Assembly: GCA_934663595.1 (NCBI GenBank)
Contig: CAKUKM010000025.1
Span: 1 to 33,041, forward strand
Reading direction: 5' to 3'
DNA from: an uncultured Clostridia bacterium
GTDB taxonomy: Bacteria; Bacillota; Clostridia; Christensenellales; Aristaeellaceae
DNA: 33,041 bases
In this document: positions 9,195-18,567 of the stretch, piece after piece
Layout of the letters: the number at the start of each line of letters is the position of its first letter
Numbering within the stretch: position 1 is the stretch's first letter
Translations under genes and position numbers: made by a program
The notes under the pieces: generated by a model
Told to the model about the DNA's origin: nothing
The model's input: only the letters and a program-made list of their open reading frames with translations
The model's database searches: none

Positions 9195-11189
9195 ATGAAA
9201 AGGGGCTTGTTGATTCTGTTGATGCTCGCGCTGCTGCTTCCGGCATGTGCCGGCGCGGCGCTGGCGGCGGGCGGGGACTACACAAAGGCGAAGACCGTTT
9301 ACTTTACGCTTTCCAGCGACGGCGTTCCCCTCATGGGAAGCGATGGCACGGTGCTTTCGCACATCAAGGTCACGGTGCCGTATTTCGATCTGGCGGATTA
9401 TGGTTTGCAGGATTTCTATCGCTATCCGTCCGCGAGCTTCGAGGACGGCGGCGAGTACATCGGCGATCAGGTCGTCGAGAGTCCGACGGTGCTGCACCTG
9501 TATCTGTACATGCTGGAAAAATACTATGAGGGCCTGGACGACAGCGAATGCTGCCAGGGCAATCTGAACATGGGTTTGAATGGCGAGAACGTCGGCGTGA
9601 GCGATATGTACGGCAGGAATCTCGACAATTTCACGTTTTCCGCGCTTCATATCACCGGCAGCTCCAAATCGATGTACATGCAGAATTTCTGGGGCCACGA
9701 TGAAAACCTGATGTATTACGTCAACCACCAGTACCCGCTGCAGGCCAAGGGATGGGGAGCGACCGCCGATTACATCCTGCTCGAGGACGGCATGATGATC
9801 GACGTATCGATGTTCACCGACTGGTCGTTCTGGAACGATGGCGGCGCGTTCGTGTTCTTCGACAAGGACGAATACTTCATCGCGAAGGGAACGACGCTGA
9901 CCGTTCAGACGCTGAAAACGGAGACCAAGGCGGGGCTGGACGGTTCCTCCTATGAAAGCACGCCCGTTAACGGCCTGAATGTCGCGGCGTACGATCTGGC
10001 GATTGAAAACAGCCGCGGCGAAGATTTTGCCGTTTCGCCCGACGATGAAAGCAAACACAGCTACACGTTCAGCGAAAGCGGCGATTACCAGATTCTCGGC
10101 CTGGACCCGAACAAGGGCACCGAAGACGCGCGCTTCGCCCCGCCGACCGCGATTGTGCACGTGCTGGACGAGCTGATTCCGCTGACCGGACTGGAGCTGG
10201 ATCATTCCGAATACGTGCTGGCCGACGCGGAGCCGCTGAAGCTGAACGCGACGCTCACGCCCGAAAACGCGACCGGCGTGGAGGTGACGTGGGAGACGAG
10301 CGATCCCGAGGTCGCGACGGTTTCCAAAATCGGCGTGGTCAAGACGCAGGGCAAGGGCGAATGCGTGATCACCTGCACGGCGAAGGACAGCTCCGGAAAC
10401 GTATTTGCGAAGGAATGCAAAATCACCGTTCAGGACAGCGTGCCCGTCGAGAGCGTCGCGCTGAATGAAACGGAGCTGCATCTTGCGGTCGGCGAGGAAT
10501 ATACCGGCCTTGCCGCGACCGTTTCGCCGGAGAATGCCAATATGAAGTCCATCTTCTGGACGAGCAGCGAGGGCGTGGAGGCCGCGGATCAGAAGACCGT
10601 GCGCGTGCAGAGCAACAACGGCGCGCTGACGGCGGTTCAGCCGGGCGAGGTTACGGTTTACGCCGTGAGCTACGAGGATCCGACGTATGCAAAGACCAGC
10701 AATTACAAGGATTTCCGCACGGCCGATCTCGATCCGGAAACGGGTTTGTATGCGACCTGCCGCGTGATCGTGGACGCGCCGGCGCTGAAGCTGAATCACA
10801 GCCGCGTGGAATTGCAGGCGGGCGATACGATTGCGCTCGAGGCCGAGGGCGCGGAATGGTCGAGCAGCGATCCCGCCGTCGCGACGGTTGAAAACGGCGC
10901 GGTTGCGGCAAAGGGCGCGGGCGTTGCGATCATCACGGCCACTCGGGGCGGGCAGACCGCGCAGTGCGTGATTGCGGTGGAGAAGAAATTCGGCAAGATC
11001 GCGGATTCGGAGCAAAATGTGAGCGTCAACGACGCGGTGCTGCTGCTGCAGTCCGCCGGCGGCTCCGCCTCGCTTTCCGACGAGCAGAAGGCGCTGGCCG
11101 ACGTGAACGGCGACGGCAAGGCGGACGTGAACGACGCGATCGTGCTGCTGCGCTATGTGGCGGGTCTGGAGGACAGGCTGACCGACTGA
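9195..11189 (+). CDS. Secreted transcobalamin-C-terminal-like (DUF4430-like) protein with BIG2 domains and dockerin
   Basis: An AAAGGAGG site seven bases before the ATG fixes the start. The 664-residue product has a signal peptide (cleavage near ALA|AGG, residue 24), an N-terminal domain (about 28-310), three BIG2/Ig-like domains (about 315-600) and a dockerin (about 600-660). In the N-terminal domain the segment around residues 168-210, with L-M-Y-Y-V-N-H-Q-Y-P, G-W-G-A-T-A-D-Y and L-E-D-G, resembles the DUF4430 family, whose InterPro name is transcobalamin-like C-terminal domain (typical pattern G-W-x-Y-x-V-N-G then L-x-D-G-D). I assign this by eye. The first dockerin loop is degenerate (Ile at the first calcium position); the second, DVNGDGKADVND, is canonical. 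A role as the cobalamin- or ligand-binding arm of the complex is inferred from this domain and the upstream riboswitch. Confidence 0.85.
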   Translation: MKRGLLILLMLALLLPACAGAALAAGGDYTKAKTVYFTLSSDGVPLMGSDGTVLSHIKVTVPYFDLADYGLQDFYRYPSASFEDGGEYIGDQVVESPTVLHLYLYMLEKYYEGLDDSECCQGNLNMGLNGENVGVSDMYGRNLDNFTFSALHITGSSKSMYMQNFWGHDENLMYYVNHQYPLQAKGWGATADYILLEDGMMIDVSMFTDWSFWNDGGAFVFFDKDEYFIAKGTTLTVQTLKTETKAGLDGSSYESTPVNGLNVAAYDLAIENSRGEDFAVSPDDESKHSYTFSESGDYQILGLDPNKGTEDARFAPPTAIVHVLDELIPLTGLELDHSEYVLADAEPLKLNATLTPENATGVEVTWETSDPEVATVSKIGVVKTQGKGECVITCTAKDSSGNVFAKECKITVQDSVPVESVALNETELHLAVGEEYTGLAATVSPENANMKSIFWTSSEGVEAADQKTVRVQSNNGALTAVQPGEVTVYAVSYEDPTYAKTSNYKDFRTADLDPETGLYATCRVIVDAPALKLNHSRVELQAGDTIALEAEGAEWSSSDPAVATVENGAVAAKGAGVAIITATRGGQTAQCVIAVEKKFGKIADSEQNVSVNDAVLLLQSAGGSASLSDEQKALADVNGDGKADVNDAIVLLRYVAGLEDRLTD

Positions 11190-11232
11190 TCGCGGCGCGC
11201 GCCGCTTCAGAATAAAGAAGGAGGGAAACGAT

Positions 11233-11898
11233 TTGAAGAGATTCATGGCGATTCTGCTGGCGCTGCTGCTGCTTTCGGCCGCCGCGCTTGCGGAGGTGGA
11301 CGACGGCTTCGGCTATGTCGACCGGTTTGCGCTGGAGGACGGAACCGAGCTGCCGGTGGCGGTCGAACACAAGGCGGACTGGGAATACGATACATTTCAG
11401 GAAAGCGGCCTGATTGCCGAGGACATTCCGGTTTATACGGTAACCGTTCCCGAGGGGACGGAGAATGTGCAGATCTATCTGACGGACGCGGGCAGAGAGA
11501 AGTTCGGGCAAGGCGCGGCGCTGTACAGCTACGCCTATATCGAGGAAAGCGATTCGCTGGATACGAGCGTTTATGCGGCGAACATCGAGGATCAGGGCGA
11601 ATACTATCTCGCTTCGATTCAGAAGTACGACTACGCATGGGAGCTTTCCGACTGGAAGGTCGGCGCGATCCTGAAGCTGCGCGTCGGCGAACTGCCGAAT
11701 CCCGATCAGCCGATTGCGGGCGATGTGAACGGCGACAAATCCGTGACGGTCGACGACGCTGTTCTGGTGCTTCGCCATATCGCAAGTCTTGAAACGCTCT
11801 CCGGCGACGCGCTGACGGCCGCGGATATGAACGGCGACGGCGGCGTGGATGTAAATGATGCGATTGCGATTCTCCGCAAAATCGCGGGCGCGAACTGA
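11233..11898 (+). CDS. Small secreted dockerin protein with unknown N-terminal domain
   Basis: Translation starts at TTG (11233) behind AAGGAGGG. The 221-residue product has a signal peptide (cleavage ALA|E near residue 20), a domain of about 140 residues rich in aromatic and acidic residues that I do not recognise, and a C-terminal dockerin (about 164-221) with loops DVNGDKSVTVDD and DMNGDGGVDVND. The dockerin sequence (DAVLVLRHIAS) is closest to that of the preceding gene, so both may bind the same cohesin. The 43-base gap to the preceding gene contains only a short self-complementary GC stretch at 11192-11205. Probable role: a cargo or accessory subunit of the surface complex. Confidence 0.85.
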   Translation: MKRFMAILLALLLLSAAALAEVDDGFGYVDRFALEDGTELPVAVEHKADWEYDTFQESGLIAEDIPVYTVTVPEGTENVQIYLTDAGREKFGQGAALYSYAYIEESDSLDTSVYAANIEDQGEYYLASIQKYDYAWELSDWKVGAILKLRVGELPNPDQPIAGDVNGDKSVTVDDAVLVLRHIASLETLSGDALTAADMNGDGGVDVNDAIAILRKIAGAN

Positions 11899-11967
11899 TC
11901 GATCCCGGCGCGGGCAACCGTTCGCCGTTGATTGAACCATAAAATACTGAAAAAGAAGGAGATCAAA

Positions 11968-14900
11968 ATGAGAAGCAGAACCAACAGGTTTCTCGGCGTA
12001 CTGCTCGCTCTGGCGATGCTGCTGACGAGCGTGCTCCCGTCCTTTGCCGCACTGGCGGAGGGCAGCGCGACCGTTGCGCTCGTCAGTTCCGCGACGACGG
12101 CGCTGAAGCCGGGCGATACGTTTACCGTAACGCCCACGCTCGCGAACAACCCCGGCTTCGCGGGCGTAACCTGGAAGCTCGAGTACGACAATACCGCCCT
12201 TGAGCTGACGGATATTACCGCGGACGGCCGCAAGGCGGGCCATCTGCTCGGCTTCGGAACGTTCGTTCCGAATACGGAATACGGCAAGAACAATCTGGTC
12301 TATGCCAACGCGACCCTTGAAACCGGAGACGGCGCGCTGTGCCAGCTGACGTTCAAGGTGCGCGAGAACGCGGCGGCGGGCGATTATACCGTCAATATCG
12401 CGAAGAACGACGCGGATTTCAAGTTTGTTGCGCTGAATTCCGTGAACGTTCCCGTGGATTTCACGCCCGCGACCGTCACAGTCGGCGGCGCGCAGTCCGA
12501 ATATGCAAACGCGTATCTCGCCTATTGCAAGGGCACCGCGGGCGCGTATGAATACCTCCCCGTGGGAGAAACGCTGTATATCAACAACTATGCCAAAGTA
12601 GACGGCGCAAAGGAACTCATTGCCGAATACAAAATTGCGGTTGTGAACAACGGCGAAATCGTTTCCGAAATGAGCGACGACAAGTGGGCCGTTACGGGCA
12701 GCGTCTTTAAGACCGCCGCGCACAGCGCCTCCGATCCGGACGGCGTGCTGACCGTGAATGCGACGGGCAAGCTGGAGGATGCGACGGGCACGCTCACCGC
12801 GACGCTTCCGGACGGCACCGCGCTTTCGACGAACGTGCACGTGACCAAAACGCCCTGGAAGATCACGGCAAACGGCGTTAACGGCGTACCGTATGATCAG
12901 TATCGCAGTGCAGACAAGTCGGTATATGCCTATATCAACGATTCGTTCAAGTTCACCTATGCGCTTCAGACGGCGACGAACGGAAGCATCAAGGGAACGA
13001 ATGTGAAGCTCGTTTTCGCCTCGAGCAATGCAAAGGTCGCGACCGTTGCCGAAGACGGAACGATTACCGCAGTCGGCGAGGGTGCTGCGCAGATCAGCGT
13101 CAAGGCAGTTGCCTATAACTACGGCGTGCCGACGGAGATTGAGCTGCTGAATACGCTGAACGTCACTGTGGATAAGGGATTCGTTACGAATTATGTATTT
13201 ACCGATGCGGACGGCAATGTGCGCACGGAAAATATCAAGAATACGAAAGGATATACCGTTCCGCAGCTCACGATGAACGCGGGCGAGGAAATCACGCTGA
13301 ACGTAAAGGCCATGCCGGGTCTGACCGACGCGGAATGCGCTGGCACGATTCCGAACCAGCAGCAGTTCACCGTGAGCACGAGTAAAACCGCGCTGACGGC
13401 GACTACGGTGGATACGAACACCGTGACTCTGAAGGCGGCGGACGTGACTGCGGACACGACCGCAACGGTAAAGAGCCCCCAGTATTACAGAAGCAAGGTC
13501 AATAGCGCCAATCCTTGGGCCGAACAGTTCATGCTGACGGTGAACATCAAGGCTGCGCCTGCGGTCGAGAGCGTTTCTCTGAATGAGACCGCGCTTTCCC
13601 TGAATACCGGCGATACCGCGACCCTGACCGCGACGGTGCTGCCGGAGGGCGCGAATCAGAATGTCGTCTGGTCTACCTCCAATTCGGAAGTCGCGACGGT
13701 TGAAAACGGCGTTGTAACCGCAGTTGCGGCGGGCACCGCGACCATCAAGGCGACGAGCGCTTCCGATGAAACCAAGTTCGCGGAATGCCAGGTCAATGTT
13801 GTCGCGGCGGTTCCGGTGACCAAAATCGACTGGAATATCGATAACGATAATTCCGAGCTGAAGTATGAAGCGGGCTTGCAGGTGCAGGTCTATCATCCGA
13901 GCGTTTACATCGTGAGCGCGGACGATGTCGGCAAGACGATCGCGATGACCGCGACCTACACGCCGAGCGACGCGACGAACAAGAGCCTGAATCTGGTTGA
14001 ATGGGCACTTCTGGGCGACAACGCTGATCAGATTGCGTCTGTCGACGAATACGGCACCGTGACCTGGAAGGGCGGCTACGGCAAGGTTCAGCTCAGCGGC
14101 ACGTTTAAGGGAACGACCCAGAGCGTGGATATGTTCTTCACGCCCGGAACTGCGTCCGATCTGAAGGCGATGAAGGACGGCGCGGAGGTTACCGGCACGA
14201 CCGTGGTCAAGTACGGCGAGCCGGCGACGTTCACGGCCTCCTGGACGGCTTCGAACGATGCGTATACCCCCGAATACCAGTGGTTCCGCCAGACCGGCAA
14301 GGCTCCGCAGCCTGCCAAGGACGAAGCGATTGGCGAGAAGAACCAGCCTCTCACCGTCACGGCGGCGGATCTGGCGAACTGGGGCGTTGCGGACGGCGGC
14401 ACGGTCGTGCTGCAGCTGCGCATGGCGGTATATCAGGGCGCGGATACCACGGGTATACTGCCCAGGGCGATCCTGTGGAAGACCTTTAAGGTCCAGTACG
14501 ATGCGACGGTCGACGTAACGGGCGTTGCGCTGAACGAGAGCGCAATTGAACTGGAAGAGGGCAAGACTCAGCAGCTGACCGCGACGGTAACGCCTGCGGA
14601 GGCCGATCAGACGGTGCTTTGGTCCACCTCCAATGCGGAGGTCGCGACGGTTGAAAACGGCGTTGTGACCGCAGTTGCGGCGGGCACCGCGACCATTAAG
14701 GCGGCGAGCGCTTCCGACGAAACCAAGTTCGCGGAATGCGAAGTCACCGTAACAGCGAAGCCGGATTATTCGGGCGCGTATCTGGCCTATTGCAAGGGCA
14801 GCAAGAATGCGTATGAATTCATTCCGGTGGGCGATACGCTTTACATCAACAACTGGGCGAACGGCGCGAACTTCGTTCAGGAATACCGCATCGCGGTCGT

Positions 14901-17900
14901 GAACAACGGCGAAATCGTTGCGGATATGCCGAATGAGAAGTGGGCGGTCGAAAACAAGGCGAACATCTTCATGAATGCCTATCACGACTCCTCCGATCCG
15001 GACGGCGTGTTCTATATCAACGCGCACGGCAAGGACGAAGGCGCAACCGGCTCGATTACCGCGACGCTGCCGGACGGCTCGACGCTGAAGACCAACGTCG
15101 TCGTAACCGAATCCGCGTCCAAGATCACGATCAACGGCGTGGATGGACTTGCGAAGAGCCGCTACAGCAGCTATTCCGCGTTCCCGGCAATCGGCGATAC
15201 GTTCAAGTTCACCTATGTTCTGTACAATGCGAGCAACAACAAGGTTGCGGCGGCGAACACGAAGTTCATCTTCAAATCGTCCGATACCGACGTTGTGACC
15301 GTAAACGAGAACAACGAGCTGACCGCCGTCGGCGAAGGCAGCGCGCAGATCACCGTATTTGAGCAGGTCTATTGCTACGGCGAGCTGGTCGAGGTTGAAG
15401 TGGCGACCAGGACCTATACGAACACGAAGTACACGATCAACGCCTATGTCGACCCGAGCTATATCAATTACTTCGCAGTTGTCGGTGCGAACGGCGACAT
15501 TCAGGGCACGTATGCGGAGAACGCCTACGGCTATACCCAGCCGACGATCACCCTGAATGCGGGCGAGGAAATCACCCTGTTCGCGAAGGGCATGCCCGGC
15601 AAGACCGACCCCGTCTACAGCAGCACATACGCCAGTGGAAAGCAGTTCAAGCTCCAGTCCGGCAGCGGCATTGCCGTTACCAACAACGACGACGGCAGCT
15701 TCACCCTGAAGGCGGACGACGTGGCCGAGGAAACGATCGCGACCGTGCGCAGTCCGGGCTTCTACAGAAGCGCGGCGAACAAGAAGGCCAACAGCACGTT
15801 CGATACGAACGTCGTAATCAAGCCCGCGGCGGCGGTGGAGAGCGTAAGCGTGAATCCGACCGCAGCTACGCTGAAGGAGGGCGAAACCGCGACCCTGACC
15901 GCGACGGTGCTTCCGGAAAACGCGAATCAGAGCGTCGTTTGGAGTTCCGACAATGAAGAAGTCGCGACCGTTGAAAACGGCGTCGTGACCGCGCGCAAAG
16001 CGGGAACCGCGACCATCAAGGCCGCGAGCGCGAAGGACGAAAGCAAATTCGCCACCTGCGAAGTGACGGTAACGAGCGCGAAATCGATCGCAATTGAAAA
16101 GAATTACGACGATTCCAACGCCGCGAACTTCCCGAAGGTCTATGGCCGCGACGGTCTGGACATCACGAAGGTCGTGACCGTGACCACCGAACCGGCGGGC
16201 GCTGCATACGACCTGAAGGTCGATCTGGACGGCGTGCTGAACAACACCATCCGCGCGGCGCTGCGCTATGATGCGGATACGCACATGCTGTCGATCAGGA
16301 ACACGACCGGCATGCTGAGCAACATCCCCGTTGTGGCGACGCTGAAGGACGACCCGACCGTGACCGCAACCGCCATGATCAGCGTCAACTTCATCCAGGT
16401 GAAGGTCGACGGTCTGACCCTTGCGGACGAGAACGGCAACACCGAGGGCGACTATAAGGTCGGCGATACGCTGATTCTGAAGGCCGTCTACAACCCGGCG
16501 AACGCGACGATGCAGGATACCAGATGGGAATCCAAGAACAAGAACGTCGCCACCATTGAAATGCTGACCGACCCGGACGGCGAGAGCACCGCGAAGGTGA
16601 CGATCGTCGGCGAGGGCACGGCGGAAATCGGCGTATGGCCGAACAACAATACCTATTCCGAGGGCTATGCGCTGCGCCAGACGTATGCGATCACCGTTCC
16701 GGAAGCGCCGAAGCTCGAGGGACTGACCGCGCTGCTCGGCTGCGAGAAGAGCGCCGTGAACGTCGGCGACGAGATCGAAGTGAAGCTGTTTGTCGATTCC
16801 GACAACGCGGAGGAAACCTACAACGCGTTCAAGTTCGGCGTGAACTTCACCGAAAATCTCGAATACCTCGGATACACCGGCCTGAATACGGAGAGCGATT
16901 ACAATTACGTCGACGTATCGGGCAACACCGTGACCGTCTCCGGCTTCGGCGCGAGCAAGACCGTCAGCGGCGAAAATCCGCTGGTGACGCTGCGCTTCAA
17001 GGCGACTGCGTCCGGCGAGGCGAAGGTGACGCTGCCTGAAAACGCCGCATTCGCAAATGCAAAGAGCGCGGCCGTCAGCGAAAACCTGCAGGCGATCAAG
17101 GTCGTGAACGGCGAAATCGCGCTGAACGTGAAAAAGACGTTCGCAATTCCCGTGACCGGCGGCACCGTCGACGGCGGCAAGACCGAAATCCCGGCGACCG
17201 AGGGCGAGAGCGCGACGTTTACGCCCGATGCGCCCGCGGACGGCACGGTGATCGACAAGGTGCTCGTGGACGGCAAGGAGGTTTCTCCGAATCCGGACGG
17301 CTCCTACGCGATCCCGAACCCGACCGAGAACACGACTGTTGAAATCGTGACCAGCAAAAAGACCTACACCGTGACCTTCACCGGCAACGGCGCGGCGGAC
17401 GCGAACGGCGCGAACACCGCAAAGCACGGCGAGGACTACGCGTTCACGATCACCAAGGATGCGGATTACAACTACACCGTGACCGCCACGATCGGCGGCA
17501 AGGACGTTGCCGTAACCGGCGAATACGTGATCTCCGGCGAATATGTGACCGGCGATATCACGATCGTGATTACCAAGACCGAGAAGTCCGAGGAGGAAAC
17601 GATGCGCGACGTTACCGCGTATCTGAACGATTCCACCGACGGCACGGCGATGATCAAGGTTGCGAAGAACGCGCAGAATTACGTGTTCAGCAATCCCTAT
17701 GAGCAGACCGCAAAGGCGGTTCGCGCGACCGTAAACGGCAATGAAGTGACCATCACGGCCAACGACGACGGCACCTGGACGATTCCCGGCACCTTCGCGG
17801 GCAATGTGGAAATCTACTTCGCGGGCGTTTATAGCGTGACCAAGCCCGAGGCGATCACCGGCGAAGCGACCGCTGAATACGGCAAGGATTACACCTTCAC

Positions 17901-18504
17901 CGTTCCCGCGGCGTATGCGGCCGGCAAGCCTACCGCGACCATCGGCGGCGAGGACTACGCGCTTTCCGACGGCACGGCGGATGAAAACGGCAATATCGTC
18001 TATACGATCCCCGGAAACGCGATCAAGGGCGATATCGCAATCAGCCTGCCCGACGCAGCCCCGCAGGTCGAAGTAAATCTCTATTTCAAGGCTGAGGACG
18101 CCAACGGCGAGGCGCGTAACGTCTATGTCGTGACTGCGAAGCCGAGCGCGCCGATGGCGGAGGGCAGGGTATTTGCCTATGGCGGCAATGCGATGTACTG
18201 GTCGAACGAGTATCAGGCGTATGCGTATCTGGTCTCCACCGGCGAAGCGCTGAGCGCCGAAACCGCGACCGCGCAGGTGACGCTGATCGACGGCGACGCG
18301 CAGACGATCGATTATTCCGGCGACGTCAATCTCTCCGGAACGACCGACCTGAACGACGCGCAGCTGGTCTACGACCTGTACAACGCGAGCTATTATGATT
18401 TCTCCGTCGTGAGCATGGAAAAGATGCTGCGCGCGGACGTGAGCAGGGACAGGAAGATCGATGTGTCGGATGTTGCGGCCATCGTGGCGATTGTCCGCAA
18501 GTAA
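11968..18504 (+). CDS. Scaffoldin-like protein: two cohesins, three BIG2 domains, duplicated 350-residue module, C-terminal dockerin
   Basis: The ATG at 11968 is preferred over an in-frame TTG at 11932 because AGAAGGAGAT precedes it and a signal peptide follows (cleavage ALA|E at residue 30). The 2178-residue product contains a cohesin-like domain (about 33-174), a roughly 350-residue module (about 180-530), BIG2 (about 532-613), an unassigned segment, BIG2 (about 848-930), a second copy of the module (about 935-1288), BIG2 (about 1289-1370), more Ig-like sequence, a second cohesin (about 1585-1725), bacterial-repeat-like segments and a dockerin (2119-2178; loops DVNLSGTTDLND and DVSRDRKIDVSD). 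Carrying both cohesins and a dockerin is the hallmark of an adaptor scaffoldin: it can hold dockerin proteins and itself dock to an anchoring cohesin. No carbohydrate-binding module or LPXTG motif was seen. Confidence 0.88.
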   Translation: MRSRTNRFLGVLLALAMLLTSVLPSFAALAEGSATVALVSSATTALKPGDTFTVTPTLANNPGFAGVTWKLEYDNTALELTDITADGRKAGHLLGFGTFVPNTEYGKNNLVYANATLETGDGALCQLTFKVRENAAAGDYTVNIAKNDADFKFVALNSVNVPVDFTPATVTVGGAQSEYANAYLAYCKGTAGAYEYLPVGETLYINNYAKVDGAKELIAEYKIAVVNNGEIVSEMSDDKWAVTGSVFKTAAHSASDPDGVLTVNATGKLEDATGTLTATLPDGTALSTNVHVTKTPWKITANGVNGVPYDQYRSADKSVYAYINDSFKFTYALQTATNGSIKGTNVKLVFASSNAKVATVAEDGTITAVGEGAAQISVKAVAYNYGVPTEIELLNTLNVTVDKGFVTNYVFTDADGNVRTENIKNTKGYTVPQLTMNAGEEITLNVKAMPGLTDAECAGTIPNQQQFTVSTSKTALTATTVDTNTVTLKAADVTADTTATVKSPQYYRSKVNSANPWAEQFMLTVNIKAAPAVESVSLNETALSLNTGDTATLTATVLPEGANQNVVWSTSNSEVATVENGVVTAVAAGTATIKATSASDETKFAECQVNVVAAVPVTKIDWNIDNDNSELKYEAGLQVQVYHPSVYIVSADDVGKTIAMTATYTPSDATNKSLNLVEWALLGDNADQIASVDEYGTVTWKGGYGKVQLSGTFKGTTQSVDMFFTPGTASDLKAMKDGAEVTGTTVVKYGEPATFTASWTASNDAYTPEYQWFRQTGKAPQPAKDEAIGEKNQPLTVTAADLANWGVADGGTVVLQLRMAVYQGADTTGILPRAILWKTFKVQYDATVDVTGVALNESAIELEEGKTQQLTATVTPAEADQTVLWSTSNAEVATVENGVVTAVAAGTATIKAASASDETKFAECEVTVTAKPDYSGAYLAYCKGSKNAYEFIPVGDTLYINNWANGANFVQEYRIAVVNNGEIVADMPNEKWAVENKANIFMNAYHDSSDPDGVFYINAHGKDEGATGSITATLPDGSTLKTNVVVTESASKITINGVDGLAKSRYSSYSAFPAIGDTFKFTYVLYNASNNKVAAANTKFIFKSSDTDVVTVNENNELTAVGEGSAQITVFEQVYCYGELVEVEVATRTYTNTKYTINAYVDPSYINYFAVVGANGDIQGTYAENAYGYTQPTITLNAGEEITLFAKGMPGKTDPVYSSTYASGKQFKLQSGSGIAVTNNDDGSFTLKADDVAEETIATVRSPGFYRSAANKKANSTFDTNVVIKPAAAVESVSVNPTAATLKEGETATLTATVLPENANQSVVWSSDNEEVATVENGVVTARKAGTATIKAASAKDESKFATCEVTVTSAKSIAIEKNYDDSNAANFPKVYGRDGLDITKVVTVTTEPAGAAYDLKVDLDGVLNNTIRAALRYDADTHMLSIRNTTGMLSNIPVVATLKDDPTVTATAMISVNFIQVKVDGLTLADENGNTEGDYKVGDTLILKAVYNPANATMQDTRWESKNKNVATIEMLTDPDGESTAKVTIVGEGTAEIGVWPNNNTYSEGYALRQTYAITVPEAPKLEGLTALLGCEKSAVNVGDEIEVKLFVDSDNAEETYNAFKFGVNFTENLEYLGYTGLNTESDYNYVDVSGNTVTVSGFGASKTVSGENPLVTLRFKATASGEAKVTLPENAAFANAKSAAVSENLQAIKVVNGEIALNVKKTFAIPVTGGTVDGGKTEIPATEGESATFTPDAPADGTVIDKVLVDGKEVSPNPDGSYAIPNPTENTTVEIVTSKKTYTVTFTGNGAADANGANTAKHGEDYAFTITKDADYNYTVTATIGGKDVAVTGEYVISGEYVTGDITIVITKTEKSEEETMRDVTAYLNDSTDGTAMIKVAKNAQNYVFSNPYEQTAKAVRATVNGNEVTITANDDGTWTIPGTFAGNVEIYFAGVYSVTKPEAITGEATAEYGKDYTFTVPAAYAAGKPTATIGGEDYALSDGTADENGNIVYTIPGNAIKGDIAISLPDAAPQVEVNLYFKAEDANGEARNVYVVTAKPSAPMAEGRVFAYGGNAMYWSNEYQAYAYLVSTGEALSAETATAQVTLIDGDAQTIDYSGDVNLSGTTDLNDAQLVYDLYNASYYDFSVVSMEKMLRADVSRDRKIDVSDVAAIVAIVRK
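12502..13560 (+). repeat. Scaffoldin internal duplication, copy 1
   Basis: The coded segment opens with AYLAYCKGTAGAYEYLPVGE and includes INNY, AVVNNGEIV, SDPDGV, ATLPDG, AVGEGAAQI, TLNAGEEIT-like and SPQYYRS landmarks. All have counterparts in the same order in the copy at 14767-15830. Each copy is followed directly by a BIG2 domain, so the unit is module plus BIG2. Copies are clearly diverged at protein and DNA level, so the duplication is old. Confidence 0.85.
14767..15830 (+). repeat. Scaffoldin internal duplication, copy 2
   Basis: This is the counterpart of 12502-13560: AYLAYCKGSKNAYEFIPVGD, then INNW, AVVNNGEIV, SDPDGV, ATLPDG, AVGEGSAQI, TLNAGEEIT and SPGFYRS in the same order. It is followed by the third BIG2 domain (15832-16080). 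Confidence 0.85.
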
Positions 18505-18513
18505 ACATTCTTT

Positions 18514-18543
18514 GCCTGCAGCCCCCGATCCGGGGCTGCAGGC
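18514..18543 (+). other. Strong hairpin between scaffoldin and anchor genes, no T-run
   Basis: A perfect 12-bp stem (GCCTGCAGCCCC at 18514-18525 with 18532-18543) closes a six-base loop ten bases after the scaffoldin stop. No run of T follows, so it is not a classic intrinsic terminator. It could act as a 3'-end stabiliser or processing site, setting different levels of the scaffoldin and its anchor (inference). Confidence 0.75.
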
Positions 18544-18567
18544 CCTGGAATTCAAAGGGGAACGAAT

